Positions 48,097 through 60,866 of a stretch of 64,000 bases of DNA are shown here, piece by piece. The notes beneath the pieces were generated by a model, which saw only the letters and a list, made by a program, of their open reading frames with translations, was not told the origin of the DNA and searched no databases. Each line of letters starts with the position of its first letter. Position 1 is the stretch's first letter. This DNA is from Arctopsyche grandis (taxonomy: Eukaryota; Arthropoda; Insecta; Trichoptera; Hydropsychidae). The stretch covers positions 8,065,001-8,129,000 of the forward strand of contig NC_135361.1 of the NCBI RefSeq assembly GCF_051622035.1, written 5' to 3'. Both the position numbers and the translations under genes were made by a program.

Positions 48097-51000
48097 ATGG
48101 TGCACACGTTAGGGGGCTGGGGTATGGGAGATTCTGACCGACGAACGAGCCAATATGCTCACGTGGCGCACATCAACGGCAAGCAGCAGCAATATGGAGC
48201 AGCTCCGGCCTTCGACGATGATCGGGATGACGATGACTTTGGATCTGATCTGCTCGACACCGAGTTCCACGGAGACGAGGATGACGGCAGACTGTTGGAC
48301 AAGAGCTGCTACGGCAGCGACCATGATGAGATGTTGCACGAGGGTTTCGGTCGGGAGACGGAGGACGAGACGGACATGGCTCCGGGACACTATGATGGAG
48401 GGGCTCTCTCCGAAGAGGGCTATGGTAGCCATCGCGAGGAGTCCTTCCTGCACAGTGCCCCATTGCCGGCACAGTCGGAGCACGAGGTCGATCTGCATCC
48501 ACTCAACAATCAGGTTGGTTTATTTCTTTCTTTTAAATTCAATATCCTCTTCTTCCTAGTTTACCATTCTCTTCCATTTACGTTTTTGCAGTAGGCAAAC
48601 TTAATGTGTATCTCAGCTGATCAATGAATCATGTATTACTACTGTCTAGTTAACTGACATCTATTATAGTTAGGGTTGCCAGGTTTCAAGCCTCGTGTCC
48701 CAGTGTCCCTAAGGGCGAAAACACACAGCGGTAAACGGCACATCGTGTGCATGGCTCCTCGCTGTGGGTGGTCTCATACAATTCTTCAAATATGGGATAC
48801 ACCGTTATCGATAACTGTCAAACAAGTATAAATACAAGCACCCAATTTAGCCGAAAAAGGTCCAGAGGGTCATTTTGGCATGGCACGGCTTAATTTTTTC
48901 ACATGTTTTCAAGTATCTAAAAAAAACACGTGCCATATTCACCGCTGTGTGTTTTCGCCCTAACGAATCTTTCGGGACGCACAAAAGTCCCAGTTTTCAA
49001 ATTTCAAAGGGACAAATTGATGGATTTAATAAATAAGTAGCAAAGTTTTACGAAATATTGACAGATTATTTGAAACAATGGACAATATCATTAAAAAATA
49101 TTGTGTGTTTTCCTGGATCAGCTTGGAAAAAATACCAGAATGGCCTAGATATTGAAAAAACAGTTAAATATTATAACAAATGACATATGTTCATTGAAAA
49201 CTATGGTTTGACTTGGAAGAAATCTGGCAACCCTAATTATAGTTTCAATTCAGATTAAGACTTTTTCTATAAATTGGAAGACTTATGAATACTCACAATT
49301 TTAAATATTAGCGTCATTGTTGTAGTTACGAACCGATCTAGCATGAGACTTATATATGCTATCGAATTCACCCCCAATCGACCCGTGATGTCCAATTACA
49401 TTTCGTTTCAGTTTCACATTGCATTTTGGTCAAGAAATACAACATTGTTCGTGCGTATAGCGGTCGGTAGAATTTGACTTACTTTTTGTTAGTTTTGAAT
49501 TCGTGCTTCGTATGTTGAAATATTTAAATTAATATAATTTTAATATAAAATACGTAAGTGTTGATATTATTCATTTATACTTATATTATTCATTTATACG
49601 TAAGTGTTGATAAAAGTAATTGTCAACGTTATGTTATGGACAGCAAAACTTACAGTAATATTATTAAAGACCTTGCATTGAATTATATTGTAATCATTTT
49701 ACGTCCTTACAATGTTACAACACATTTCACGAATGCGACAGCATGCTCGTAAGTCTCACGCTACATTGGATGACTATAGTCGCTCTTATTTATGACATTT
49801 TAAGTTTGTTTCTGTAGTCGGATCCCACCATAATAACATGTACATTGGATCCCACCATAAATCTTCTAACGTATCCAGAGCATTTTTTACACTGCGACCA
49901 TTTTTTTTTAGGGATATGACACTTTTGCTTAATATTATGGGGTATATTAGTCAGAAATGCAAAAAAAATATACATATATTACAGAAGATTTATGGTGCAA
50001 CGTCAGGCTGCAAACCTTTTTGACTATAGCTTTAAATAAAATACATATTTTTATAATTATAACAGTGCATTTATAATCTAAGGCCAAATTATGTCAATTA
50101 AATAAGCCTAGATTTACATACATTACTTAAGTTTTGATACTTTTTAAACAAATCGATACTCAAGCAATATGTTTTTATGAGTGAATATTTTGCATTGAGA
50201 TATTGTATAATAGATACAAGATGATACAAGAATCATATGACACCGTTCAGACCTATTCTAAAGTCAGTAGTGTAACTTTTCAGATATTCTATTGCATAAG
50301 TTACATAGTTTGATAATCAAAGTTAGTCATGGTGTGTGACTTGAGTACGACAATTTCGACTATATTATGTTATTAATTGGTTGGGTACTTTTTGAACCAG
50401 GTCGGCGGTCACACACGCTTGCTCGTGCTCAACGATAGCACGGTTATAAAGCCGCTGAACGTGCGGGAGCTGCACTTTTATCAGAACATTCCCAGAGAAA
50501 TTGAGATGTTTGTTCCTAAATACAAAGGTAAGAAATATCTTTCTCGTTGTTTTCTCAACAAAAAAAAAAAACAAAAACCATTTCAACAGTTAGCAATAAC
50601 AAATGATGAGTGCTCTTAGCCGGGGAGTGCGCGCTGTACGGCTTTTGAACTACTCACTCCATCATCATCATATATTTCATATTCAGAGTTGACGGCTGAA
50701 CAGCGCGCGCCTCCCCAAATTAGAAATACGCATACGTGTCACTTTAGGTGAAGCGTCATGATGATAAATGCCATCCACACTTCTTCTTCATCGTAATGAT
50801 TTTCAAATTGTATAACACTAGCTGTCTGTTGCATGTTTTGTTTGATGAAAATCACTCCATTTTCTACACGAACCTTCGCCTGTCTTTGAGGCACATCTAA
50901 CAAAACGATCCTTATTTCCAATCATCGTCATCATCGATCAGATCTTCATCGTCTGTTAATTTATATCCGTCCGTGCACCCATTAACATTTTGTTTCGATT

Positions 51001-54000
51001 TTTTTTTCCTTTTATAAATTTTGATTTTAACCGACGAATACAAGGATCGTTGTTGCTTTGCCTTCTTCTTCTATTCCACGCCATTTTCAATCACAATAAT
51101 AAGGTCTCACTTTCGAGCAGAACGCTGCAAAAATTCTCTTACACAATTACGGTCTTATCTTTTTTTATTTCGAGTATATATGAAAACATTTTAATATCAA
51201 GTGCACACATTTAACAAGAGAAAAATGTTAACGGGGGCCTATCTGATATTAGAAGGGACGTATGAGAGTCGATGCTTATGATTTTGTGTTTCCCTTGGGT
51301 AAGTTTCAACGACTCAATACTTATATGTATAGTGTATATAGAGATGATTGATTTCTTTTAAGTAATTTGAATAGTTTTCCTTGTTATTTTGTTTTATTAC
51401 TATTTTTTTTTTTGAGCACAATCAAAACAACCGGATTCGATTAGAGTCCCGTCGTTCACCGCGACCGGATTCTCAATCCGATCTGGTCGACACGAGATCA
51501 GCGTTGTCGAAATGTAAAGCGTCTCTTCGGTCAGTTTGCATTGCGTTGTATTAAATCAGTGTAACCATGTTTGAAAATTCGGTTTGCAAATTTACATTTC
51601 ACAACGCTGTCGCTGTCGGGACGATAGCGTTTTAAAGCTGTCGTCGATATATATTTATATATATTTCCAAACAATCGTATATAGTGTTTAAGTAGATAAA
51701 TAGACGATGGATGTGTGTGATTCCTTTATCCAATTTTTATTTTTAATAAATACATATGTAATCGGTGATAAAATTTAATTAAATTTTACTTACAAATTAT
51801 ACAGTTTCATATTCCACTTTGTTATTCATCAAATAATTATCATAATTTTGTGAAACATAACTGTTAAATATTTTATATTAATATACAAAGGACATTTTCA
51901 TAAATCATTGATTAGTTACGGTTTTTAAATAAAATTTATTTATTAAAAAATCGGTTTGATTTTAATTGACTTTTTTTATTTCATACATTTGTTCTTAAAG
52001 TCGATATTTTTGTAGATATTATAATTGCAATTTTGCAATTCATAACAGTCAATTTTTTATTCTTCTATCTACAGCTAGGTTAGGTTGGGTTTGAAACTTT
52101 AATTACATACATATGTATATGTATGTACAATGAAATGATCTAACTTGTCATTTTGTCGGCATATAATAGTTAACCACTTAGATTTTGAAGCTAAAAACTG
52201 AAATCAATAGAAAAGTTTTGTGTACCCACAATGATAGCATTGTATATGACTACTTTCAACTTTTTATTTATCTTTTAATTTTTACCAGGGCGCCTTCCTG
52301 GTCATAAACAGTGTACATTTGATACAAATCTTATTAGTATTATACAAAGTACATAAATACATATCAATTAATATCCACAGAGATATCTACATATGATCAA
52401 ATTTGTAAATTTGCAGCATTTTATACAATTCAGTGAAATTCGAGATTGCTGAAAACTCGAGATTTTACGAGAAAACGGGTAAGGTTGCCAATTTGTTGGA
52501 ACCATTTCAATGAAAATTAGATAAATTGGCAAACTCTGATAGGGAACGATCGACCTGGAGTCACAAATCCAAGGTCTGTGACTCAAATGGTGGTTCAAAT
52601 CCCACTGGCGAGCAGAAACCAGTGGGATTTAAACCCGTGACCACTCTCTTCAAAGCATTATATGCTAACCACTAACTAGTCTATTCTGCTGGTTAAAAAT
52701 TCAACTCACCTATAAAGCCTTACAAGAAGTAAAGTAGGATAGATTTTGTCACGTAATATGTCTTGTTCTTTTGAAAGGGCCGATTTTATAGAATACCATT
52801 ATTTGATTATAAGATGTCCTTCGTATTCGGGGTTGAATGTTTTCTTTCTGGGGTTAAGTGAAATAAAGTTTTCGTTAATTTTGAAAAAGTTCCATTTTCC
52901 TAATGTGCTCCATCCTCGTTGTGTGTCTGATGATGAGTGTAAGAAGGTGCTTAATGCACCTGATGCAACAACCAGTTTCCTTGTTGTCACAAGGGCTCGC
53001 CACCGCACAGGGCAGCAAGCCTGGGGCCTTGGGGTGCTTCGAGGGCCGGCCGGCCTGGCGACATGAGCCTGGGGCCACACAATCCCAAATGAATCCAAAT
53101 GTGACATGCAAACGAACGCCACATCCAATATCAGAATGATGCTATTGGTAATTTTGTTTGGGTTTGTATTTCTAATATGGCTCTCTATTATTCATGGTCC
53201 ACATTTTCCAAATAAATAAAATAAACTAAAACAAAACAATAAATAATTATAAAGTGTGCCACACTATTTTCAAAACACACATACACACACACACACACAA
53301 TAAAAATAATTTCAATAATTCTCGACACTATCCGGGCAAATTTGATTTTTCTTGCGCACCCGTAAAGTTGTATAACATTTGATTTGGTGTAAAAGCGAAG
53401 CGCGTATAATTCAAGAAAATTCAAATTTGTCGGCTTTGCAAAATATTTATATATCATAAATGTATACTCGTGTATTCAAAAATAGAATCAGCATTAAATC
53501 TTCTTGTGTCCGATCCAAAATGCAGTTCAGTTCAGTAATGTCCCGTTTATGTTGCGGCATAATAATATACATACAAGTTAGAATTGCAAATTAACTTTAT
53601 TTAATAATAAATTTCAAAATTGATATCAAATTTCATTGCTTGATTTTTGATTAAACATTTTTGTACATTTTTCTTATTAATTTTTAATTTGATTTGAATA
53701 TCATTTCATTTTACAATTACAGAATACTGTTAGGATTTTATAATAAGCTTTATATTAATGCATTTGTTTTTATTTCTATTTTTTATATAATATAATATAT
53801 GTATAATTTATTTTTATTTTATATGCTTTTTACAGTTAATTATTTTGCATAAATCAAACACATTTAAACATCTGTAATAATTACATGTTTCCATTTCATA
53901 ATTAGTTCTTAATGTTAAGGTTTGAATTAAATTTAAACAAAATAATAATATTCAATGAAAATTGTCCAAAAATATGTACTTAATAATATAAATATAACAT

Positions 54001-56223
54001 TCAGTGTTACACAATTATACTTTATCATAATATATACTCAGAGCTGTAGTGTTCGGTTTATATATTGTATATATTTATATTAAAAATAATTGACTGTTTA
54101 ATAAATTTCGCTATCGATAAATATCATTTGTGTTTTTCACTATTTGACTACATCTCTGTGTATGAATTTTATATATCTTTTATTATTATAACTGTGTCAA
54201 TATATTTCATATGCAAATATAATATATATAAAGGATATTTCCGGTCATTACTTATTTGTCGGCCATTTGTTTCAGGCGTGATGCAAGCTACTAATACGGG
54301 GAGTACAAAGTTAGACAAGAGATACTCTCCCAGTTTTAGAGATGAGAATCCGCGGAAGCAATCGTTGGGCTCGAAGCGTAAACGTGACGATGTTCTTAAG
54401 TGAGTAGCCCGTAAAACGTATTGTCGTATAATTAATCTTAAGCGTTAACTGTTTCAATTCTTTTCCAGACGATTTGTGCTTAGTCTACAGCAATATTTAG
54501 AAATAGCAAAATTGAAAAAGTGAAATAGGTTTATTTTTTATTTTTTTGTTTTACTTTGCTGTCGATTTTCAATTTGAAACTGTGTTCTTTCATTTTATTT
54601 CATCTCAGTGTGACAAGTATTTATGCAGACTTTCGACAATTTCAGATTTAAAGTTCACCGTAATGGCAAAGCTACCGAAGTTCTTAAAAGTATCTCGCAA
54701 ATAGATAACACCAATAAGCAATGTGAGTATTTTTCCCGTTTCATTGGACGATCTTACTTTGCCGTGTCAGACGATGGAGAGTTTTATCTTTGAAATTTGT
54801 GCGTTTTTGCAGATTTTCTCATGTTGGAGAATATAACGTCGGCATATAGACATCCGTGTATACTCGATTTAAAAATGGGTACACGACAGCACGGAGACGA
54901 CGCTTCAGCTGAAAAGAAATCTAAACAAATAGCCAAATGTGCTGCTAGCACTTCTGCATCTCTTGGTGTTCGTTTGTGCGGGATGCAGGTATTTTAATCT
55001 TCACTTTTTACATTCAAAAGCCATCTATCATAATAATAATTAGACTATAAAAGTTCTACTTTAGAGCATTTCTCATTATTCAATTTATGGATCTATTTTG
55101 TTTTACTAAAAATATTAGGTGTACGGAACCGAGTCTGAATACGATCACGTTATACGCCGAGATAAATATTGGGGTCGAAGTTTAACAGAAGTCGGTCTCC
55201 GAGATGCATTGCGAACCTTCTTCTGTGGAGGTAACGGCACCTTACGCATAAACGTTGTACATCGGGTCCTGCACCGACTCTCGCTACTACGACGAGCTGT
55301 AGCTAATCAATCATCATACAGATTCTACTCGTGGTAAGATTCGTATTCTCACTTTATGTACAATGAGGCAGTTAGTAACTTGAAAATGTCTCATAAAAAC
55401 AAACTACATATTCTATATGATAGAATTATTAATTTGTAGGTTCAATATAATTGATCTTTTTTAATTTTTCAGCTCATTACTTATCGTGTATGAAGGATGT
55501 GGTGATGACGTGACATCGTTACCTGCAACTATGACAGCTGGAACTGGCTATGATGCAGACACATCCAACAGCTCTGCCGATCTGAACTTGCCATCCACTT
55601 TCGAAGACCACACTGCCAGCCGACACTTCGACATGTCGACCCTGCACGAAGAGATTTCTGTGGACGAAGCCCCGTCCAAAGTAGCCAAAGTCCCATTCAT
55701 TCCCATCTCCGAAGACACCATGTACATTGAAGAACCGAACAACGTGCACCTAACTATCCCGCAAGATCCGAACGTGTGCTCGAGCCCAATCTCGATGGAC
55801 AGTTGGATGGTGTACTCGTCGAACAGCAGTGACGATTTCTGCCTGTCGAGACGGTTGGATGATTCGAACAGCTCCGAGGACACATCGTCCGATATTGAAA
55901 TGGGATCCAGCGCTACTTTGGCATCGGACTTTAGCAAGAGACCGAGGGTGAAACCGTCAGCCGGCACCGGTCCTCTGAAACGCAAAGCTCAGAAGAAGAC
56001 GACCGTGAACAGTACAGCGACGAGCATGGTGGACATTCGTATGATTGATTTTGCACATACGACGTTCACCAATCGCACTTCAGAGAGCGGTCCATCTTTG
56101 GAGCGGAGCCTGAACAATATCGTTACTAATACGACTGTGCATCACGGTCCGGACAGCGGCTTCTTAATGGGAATCGACAGTTTGAAAAGACTACTTGGCG
56201 AGATTTTGAAAAGTGGTGTTTAG
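48097..56223 (+). CDS. IP6K: Inositol hexakisphosphate kinase, complete, seven coding exons
   Basis: Predicted to phosphorylate InsP6 with ATP to the pyrophosphate InsP7, in cytoplasm and nucleus. The coding exons I join are 48097-48513, 50401-50527, 54276-54399, 54646-54722, 54813-54988, 55119-55333 and 55473-56223; all have GT-AG borders and matching phases, giving 628 codons. Residues 1-139 are an acidic, Asp/Glu/Gly-rich N-terminal extension. VGGHTRLL starts at residue 140. The inositol-kinase signature PCILDLKMG is at 263-271 (D267, K269), SLLIVYEG at 380-387, IDFAH at 570-574 and DSGFLMGID at 606-614. A Ser/Asp-rich insert of about 180 residues separates the last blocks, as is usual for IP6Ks. 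In-frame stops at 48067 and 48082 support a start at 48097; ATG 48124 is an alternative. Family and exon chain are near certain, the exact start less so. Confidence 0.95.
48671..49235. mobile_element. hAT-type MITE in IP6K intron 1, with a second MITE nested inside
   Basis: The termini TAGGGTTGCCAGGTTTC and GAAATCTGGCAACCCTA are inverted copies and are flanked on both sides by the exact 8-bp repeat ATTATAGT (48663-48670 and 49236-49243). An 8-bp target duplication is the hallmark of hAT transposition. There is no transposase coding, so it is non-autonomous. A 253-bp TA-flanked MITE (48710-48962) sits inside it and is therefore the younger insertion. Confidence 0.85.
48710..48962. mobile_element. 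TA-flanked Tc1/mariner-like MITE nested in the hAT MITE
   Basis: The ends AGGGCGAAAACACACAGCGG and CCGCTGTGTGTTTTCGCCC are near-perfect inverted repeats, each bordered by TA, the target of Tc1/mariner elements. The interior matches copies at 8302-8587, 4251-4472 and, more decayed, 12800-13020. It is non-coding. Confidence 0.75.
52103..52128. repeat. ACATACATATGTATGT-type palindromic microsatellite
   Basis: One of many scattered runs of alternating ACAT/ATGT with a CATATG centre; others are at 3229-3249, 11662-11676, 23040-23055 and 31345-31371. They recur throughout the window and are a species-typical simple repeat. Confidence 0.7.
52286..52695 (-). mobile_element. tRNA-headed SINE, tail type A, in IP6K intron 2
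   Basis: Reverse copy with the GCGCCTTCCTGG tail block at 52291, the central domain GGCAAACTCTGATAGGGAAC near 52530 and the head at the right. Near 52600 a duplicated, inverted B-box segment (ATCCCACTGG / CCAGTGGGAT) makes a small hairpin. Confidence 0.7.
52746..52960 (+). pseudogene. Possible LINE ORF2 C-terminal remnant in IP6K intron 2
   Basis: The frame contains [14 protein letters not shown] followed by [19 protein letters not shown], which is like the 'H-x-L-x-x-CP-x-Y' region after the reverse transcriptase of jockey/CR1-type LINEs. A GC-rich tract (52980-53080) follows. Identification is weak and based only on this pattern. Confidence 0.3.
54469..54530 (+). other. Possible alternative (poison) exon in IP6K intron 3
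   Basis: Between IP6K coding exons 3 and 4 there is a second acceptor, a pyrimidine tract ending TTTTCCAG at 54468. Joined to exon 3 in the correct phase it encodes 18 residues ([18 protein letters not shown]) and then TGA at 54521. A donor-like AATAG|GTTTAT follows at about 54530. Use of this exon would end the protein at about 240 residues, before the catalytic PxxxDxKxG motif at 263-271. It may be chance; there is no transcript evidence. Confidence 0.25.
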
Positions 56224-56460
56224 ATTTAATAAAACGGTGCTATTATATATCATCTGCCAACTTATAATATAATACACGACTTAGAGACATCAATCTATTT
56301 AATTGTGATATATGTACATATATATATATATATATATCATAGCTCGGAACCCTTTCGAAGGAAGCTAATCAGTGACGTTCAAAAATTATTGCGAGTGTTT
56401 TATCACAAATTGAAGTGCAAAATAAAAGCCCACCATGTATTATAATATTATGTATAAACT
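56224..56460 (+). terminator. IP6K 3' UTR with polyadenylation signals
   Basis: AATAAA hexamers stand at 56228-56233, almost directly after the TAG stop, and again at 56421-56426. The second is the more plausible cleavage signal because a UTR of under 40 bases would be unusual. Further AT-rich sequence with many scattered AATAAA words follows, so a longer UTR is also possible. Confidence 0.45.
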
Positions 56461-57120
56461 ATATTGACTTATCTATTCTACACATTAAGGGACACATTTA
56501 GAGTAGTGGACAATTACGGAGGACGGTACACACATGTCTGTGTATTATTTAACTTGTAAATTTTGTTCATATGTACAGCGAAATTGTATGCTGCCCTGTA
56601 AGTTATAGTTTTTCATAGGCTTTATATAATTTTTGTCTGTATAATGTGATGTTTTTCCTACTATTTTTTTCAATTTAAGCCAGGGTAGTAGAGTTGTTTT
56701 AACAATGTCGATTATTGGCGTTTTTCAACAACAAAAAAAAGGTTATATACGTATGTATGTATATATGGAATTGATGATTTATCAATTTTTTTTATATTTA
56801 AAACACTTAGATATCTTTTCAGATGCCTACTTTAAGACCAATTGTTTTTTTTTATAATCAGACCCCACGCACAATTGGAATTGGAAACGATCTTTGTATG
56901 AATAATGGTATGCGAGTTTATTTAACCACTTAATCGCCACGCCGTTTGTATGACCCGATTCGATTATTTTATTATATGTGTTTAGTGCCAACCCTTGACA
57001 CAACTTCTTGAATATATCACAAACTAACGAAAAATATTGACTTATTTCAATTTCATTAGTATCACAGGATATTTTTAGATGTCACTGTGAAGAAACCAAA
57101 ATTAATTTCGAGTCATAGCC

Positions 57121-57632
57121 TTAACCCTTTGCCCGCGGCAATAAATATAGCGAACAAGCCCTGTACGCGGCACCTTTTTCGCGAATTTGGCAATCGAGTT
57201 TTCGACCTTAAATACAGATTTTAATATTTACTCAAGTAACCGGATATGCTAATTAACACAAAGTATTATTTTAAACAATAAAATACATAATATATCTCGT
57301 AGTTTTGGCTTAATTGTCAAATAATCATTCTTCATACAATTGAGACGTATCGTCGCCATTGTTCAACACACGTGACGTCACATAAACGAGGTTTCAGTAT
57401 GGTTCCACAAAAAACTAATTTTGACTGGTATATATTCATTTTAAGCAAATTGAATAGATGGCATTCAACTCTCAGTAATATATTCAACCAATTTTGAACC
57501 TTAAAACAGTTGAAATACGCGCATATAAGGCTCAAAATCCCGTGCAAAGTTCAGAAATTCTATGGAAGACAGCCGCGCTACAGACTTGTCGCACAAAGCT
57601 TCCATAGAAGACGGCCGCGGGCAAACGGTTAT
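57121..57632. mobile_element. piggyBac-like MITE (CCCTTTGCCCGCGGC family) between the two genes
   Basis: The left end TTAACCCTTTGCCCGCGGC and right end GCCGCGGGCAAACGGTTA are inverted repeats. TTAA is intact on the left and TTAT on the right. Near the right end the short unit TCTATGGAAGACAGCCGCG is repeated as TCCATAGAAGACGGCCGCG. Non-coding, 512 bp. Confidence 0.65.
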
Positions 57633-59741
57633 ATACGAAGGAGCGCTTATGGTGATGGAGTGGTTTAGGCACAGGTTCTCAATTTTTTTCCAAACTTCAC
57701 CACATTATGTATATCATTTTTAATAGGGCACATTTTCATATTCAAACCATCATCATCAGATTCCGTTAGACATTGATCCAAAGTATATTTTGATATTCGC
57801 ATCATAGTCAAAAAACGTCAACTGTTTTAGAGTTGGCGACTAAAAAAAATTCATAGATTGAGATCCTGTGATGTAAGGAGTCATCTTGAAGTAGTAAAAT
57901 AAATTACGTACTACTATTTAGTAAATTCGAATTGTTTATGAATCTTCAATTCAGTTGTAAAGTACTTTTATTACATTACGTTTCAAAATTGAAGTTCAAT
58001 TTGTATGTATTGTATAATGTGAATATTGCTTTTATTGTATTTGGGTGCTAATTTATGAACATACAACCGAATATGACTAAAACCAATGTTCGACGAATTT
58101 GTACAGTGTTTAAATTTTGCGCACATTATTTTTATTTTGTGTATATTGTAAATAAAAAAAATTGCGTTAGACATTGTTGTTACGAGTAGTGAACGATAAT
58201 AATCCGTTGTAATGAAAATGCCTTATGATGAATATTTTTTGAAAAGTTCATTAGAAGATTCAATGTAAAATGTGTAGATTATTTTTAAATTAATTTGTGT
58301 TGCATTTGCATAGCGCAGAGGTGGATAGGGACCAATATTTTGATTTATCTCTGATCTTCTTAACCGAGTACATTAAAAATGCAATTTTTTTTTTATTTCC
58401 CACGACGGACCTAGTTAGTGGAAAACTCAACTGGAACGACCGATCCACCCCTGTATTTTGACTTATGTGTTGTAAAATGATCTTGGAACTACTTCAACGA
58501 ATATATGTGTATCGCATGTTTCGCTACTTTAAGTTATAATTCTATAGTGTAAATGTTTTAGTGGAGCTCAGCTCGCCTTGTAAATTCTTCATGTGATACA
58601 TTGTTAATTTTGTGATCGATTAACCAGTGCAATATTGTAAGGGCAAAAATTGGATGGAAAAAAATTTACGTCGTTTAGACCAGTGGTGTTAATCAAGTCC
58701 TCGTCTCTTGCAAATCTCTCGCCTCTTTCAGAATCTTTCGTTATATGTATGTATATTCCAGTTTTGAAAGTTTTAGACTTGTGATTTTTAGAGGGGTTGT
58801 AAATAATATGTTGCTATTGCAGATGGAAGTTTCGTACCTGATTATACACAGGGATAATTTCATTAGTCGTAATTTAAATTTTAAGATTCTTTTCGGTCTG
58901 CGTATTCGTTCTTAAAAGATGCGACTTATGATTATTATTATCTCATTGTAACTTTCAACTGTTTCCGATCTGCGTTCAATTGTAATAAAAGTATGTGATG
59001 GTTTGTAGAATATTGATTAATCCTATGAATTTGTAGCAGCGTCTCACATTTTGCAATCAACTTGTCATAAATATTCTAAACTTGCAGGTTTAACATTATT
59101 GTTATATGTATGTATGTATTTCACGTAAGTAAATTAATATTCTCCATATTAAAGACTGACTTGTTGATATTCAGTTTTGATATGATTAGAGCATTTCATG
59201 ATACATAATAATATGTATGTATATTGTATGATAAAACATGACTTATATAAATATTATACAGTTTCATCTGAAATGCTGTATTTGTTGTAAAGAAAACATT
59301 GCAGTTTATACTTTTCTCATTATTATTTAATTTTTAATTAAAAGAGAAACTGCTGTTATTTGGTATATAAAAAAAATAAATGTATTATATTCTTACCAAT
59401 TCCATTTGTTATGAAAGACGCGGATGAAGTTTTAGTAATTGTTATTTTTCATACCTAAATTTCGTAATTTAAATTAGCTATAGTTTAGATATAGTTAACT
59501 TGTCAGTATTCTTGTACAAAATGTTTTTAATCAATGTCCGATAAATAAGAGACTTAGTTTCTTTAAAATAAATAATTTAAAACATATATCATTGTTTTTT
59601 TTACACACACACACACACAATTATGTAAAACGATTGACTTGTTAAATAAAATACATGAATGGAATGCCAATGTATGAGACAGAAAATCAATGAATATTGT
59701 AAATGTTGATCTTGTAATATACATATGTAGAATTACATTAG
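57633..59741. other. Intergenic AT-rich DNA
   Basis: May include distal 3' UTR of IP6K. It contains an (AC)n microsatellite at 59605-59620 and several ATGTATGTAT runs; no gene seen. Confidence 0.4.
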
Positions 59742-60170
59742 CCAGCAGCATAGCTCGGTCGTTAAGCTTCTGCTTAGCGTCAAGAAGGTGCCAGGTTCAA
59801 TCCCTGAATGAAAATTAATTTTTCAGGGTATGCTGTTGGTCAGACCTGGATTTGTGACTCCAGGTTGATCGTTTCCTATCAGAGTTTGCCAATTTTCTCT
59901 GATTTCATTGTTGAAACGGTTCCCAGAAAAAAAAATTGGCTAAAAATCCTTCCTACCTACTATGTCACCACTATTTGAAGTTTGATTGATGTACAATAAA
60001 ACTTATGTACAATTCATAGATGTCTCGTTAATTTACGAGTTTTTCAGTGTCTCGCAATTCAACGACTTGTAATAAAAATGCTGCATTTGTATTTGTAATT
60101 GGCCAGGAAGGCGCATTGGGATTTACCTGTAAGGCCTTCCTGGTATATATGTAAAATAAATAAATAAATA
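59742..60170 (+). mobile_element. tRNA-headed SINE, tail type A, full length, between the two genes
   Basis: The head has an A box (TAGCTCGGTCGTTAAGC) and a B box (GGTTCAATCCC); then the central domain (GATCGTTTCCTATCAGAGTT, TGCCAATTTTCTCTG); then a 3' block with the hairpin CCAGGAAGGC / GCCTTCCTGG; and an (AAAT)n tail. Flanking ATATGTA-like repeats may be a target duplication. The most complete copy in the window. Confidence 0.8.
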
Positions 60171-60866
60171 TGCATATGTAATTATTATTGATCAATGTAC
60201 ATATGTATATGAAATGCCCAATTTCTGAAATTGCTTAGTTCATGAATTTGTCAAAGTATTGTTCATTTCATGAAATCATCAAAAAGCTGGCTTACTATTT
60301 CTATTGTCACTAAAATGCCTCGATTCTCATCTACATAAGTAATTGTATAAAGAAGTGATAAAACTATCTGAATGCTCCAATAAATGTATTATTACAGGGC
60401 ATTCGTTTTGACTATTATTTAAAATATGAAGTTTTACGTCTATCTGAGCCTTAGATTCTAAGGTGTTCTGAGATACCGTCTTTTTCCCAATTTTGAGAGA
60501 TTATCTTTTTTTCCGCCAATTTTTAAATCCCGTCGTTTACTTTGTGGCTTTCACTTTATATTTAAAATTAGACCTTCATCGGAATCACTACTAATGTATT
60601 TGTAGCAGCTCTATAACATGGTCGAGTTTCGGTCACTATCTTGCGAGCTGGGACCAACTCGGCCATGTTGGGTTGCCGCTGCTTTACTTTCTTCTCAACC
60701 GTCATATTAAAAATATTCGTGTCTTCAACAAATCCGTCGTTTCACTCCATACGCCCCCTCTCCAAATATTCATTCATAAATTTGGTTAGATTGCTCATTG
60801 GTAAACAACAAACATGTTACCATGTAATTTCATGTGACCAGAGAAATGTATTATTATTCGGTCTCC

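Larger units (their letters stand above)
50528..54275 (+). other. IP6K intron 2
   Basis: 3.7-kb intron between a phase-1 donor (AAAG|GTAAGA) and TTTCAG|GCGTG. It contains a SINE (52286-52695), a possible LINE remnant and (AC)n at 53277-53299. No missing exon is needed: the reading joins as KYKG-VMQA, which fits insect IP6Ks. Confidence 0.8.

Noticed and set aside
48109..48502. Long minus-strand frames of 109-129 codons
   Set aside because: Antisense shadows of the GC-rich first coding exon of IP6K.
50912..51068. Minus-strand frame ending in a strongly acidic tail ([14 protein letters not shown])
   Set aside because: About 51 codons between stops, no ATG, poor acceptor context; the acidic run comes from a CATCGT-type simple repeat.
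55519..55985. Minus-strand frames of 76-145 codons
   Set aside because: Antisense shadows of the last IP6K exon.
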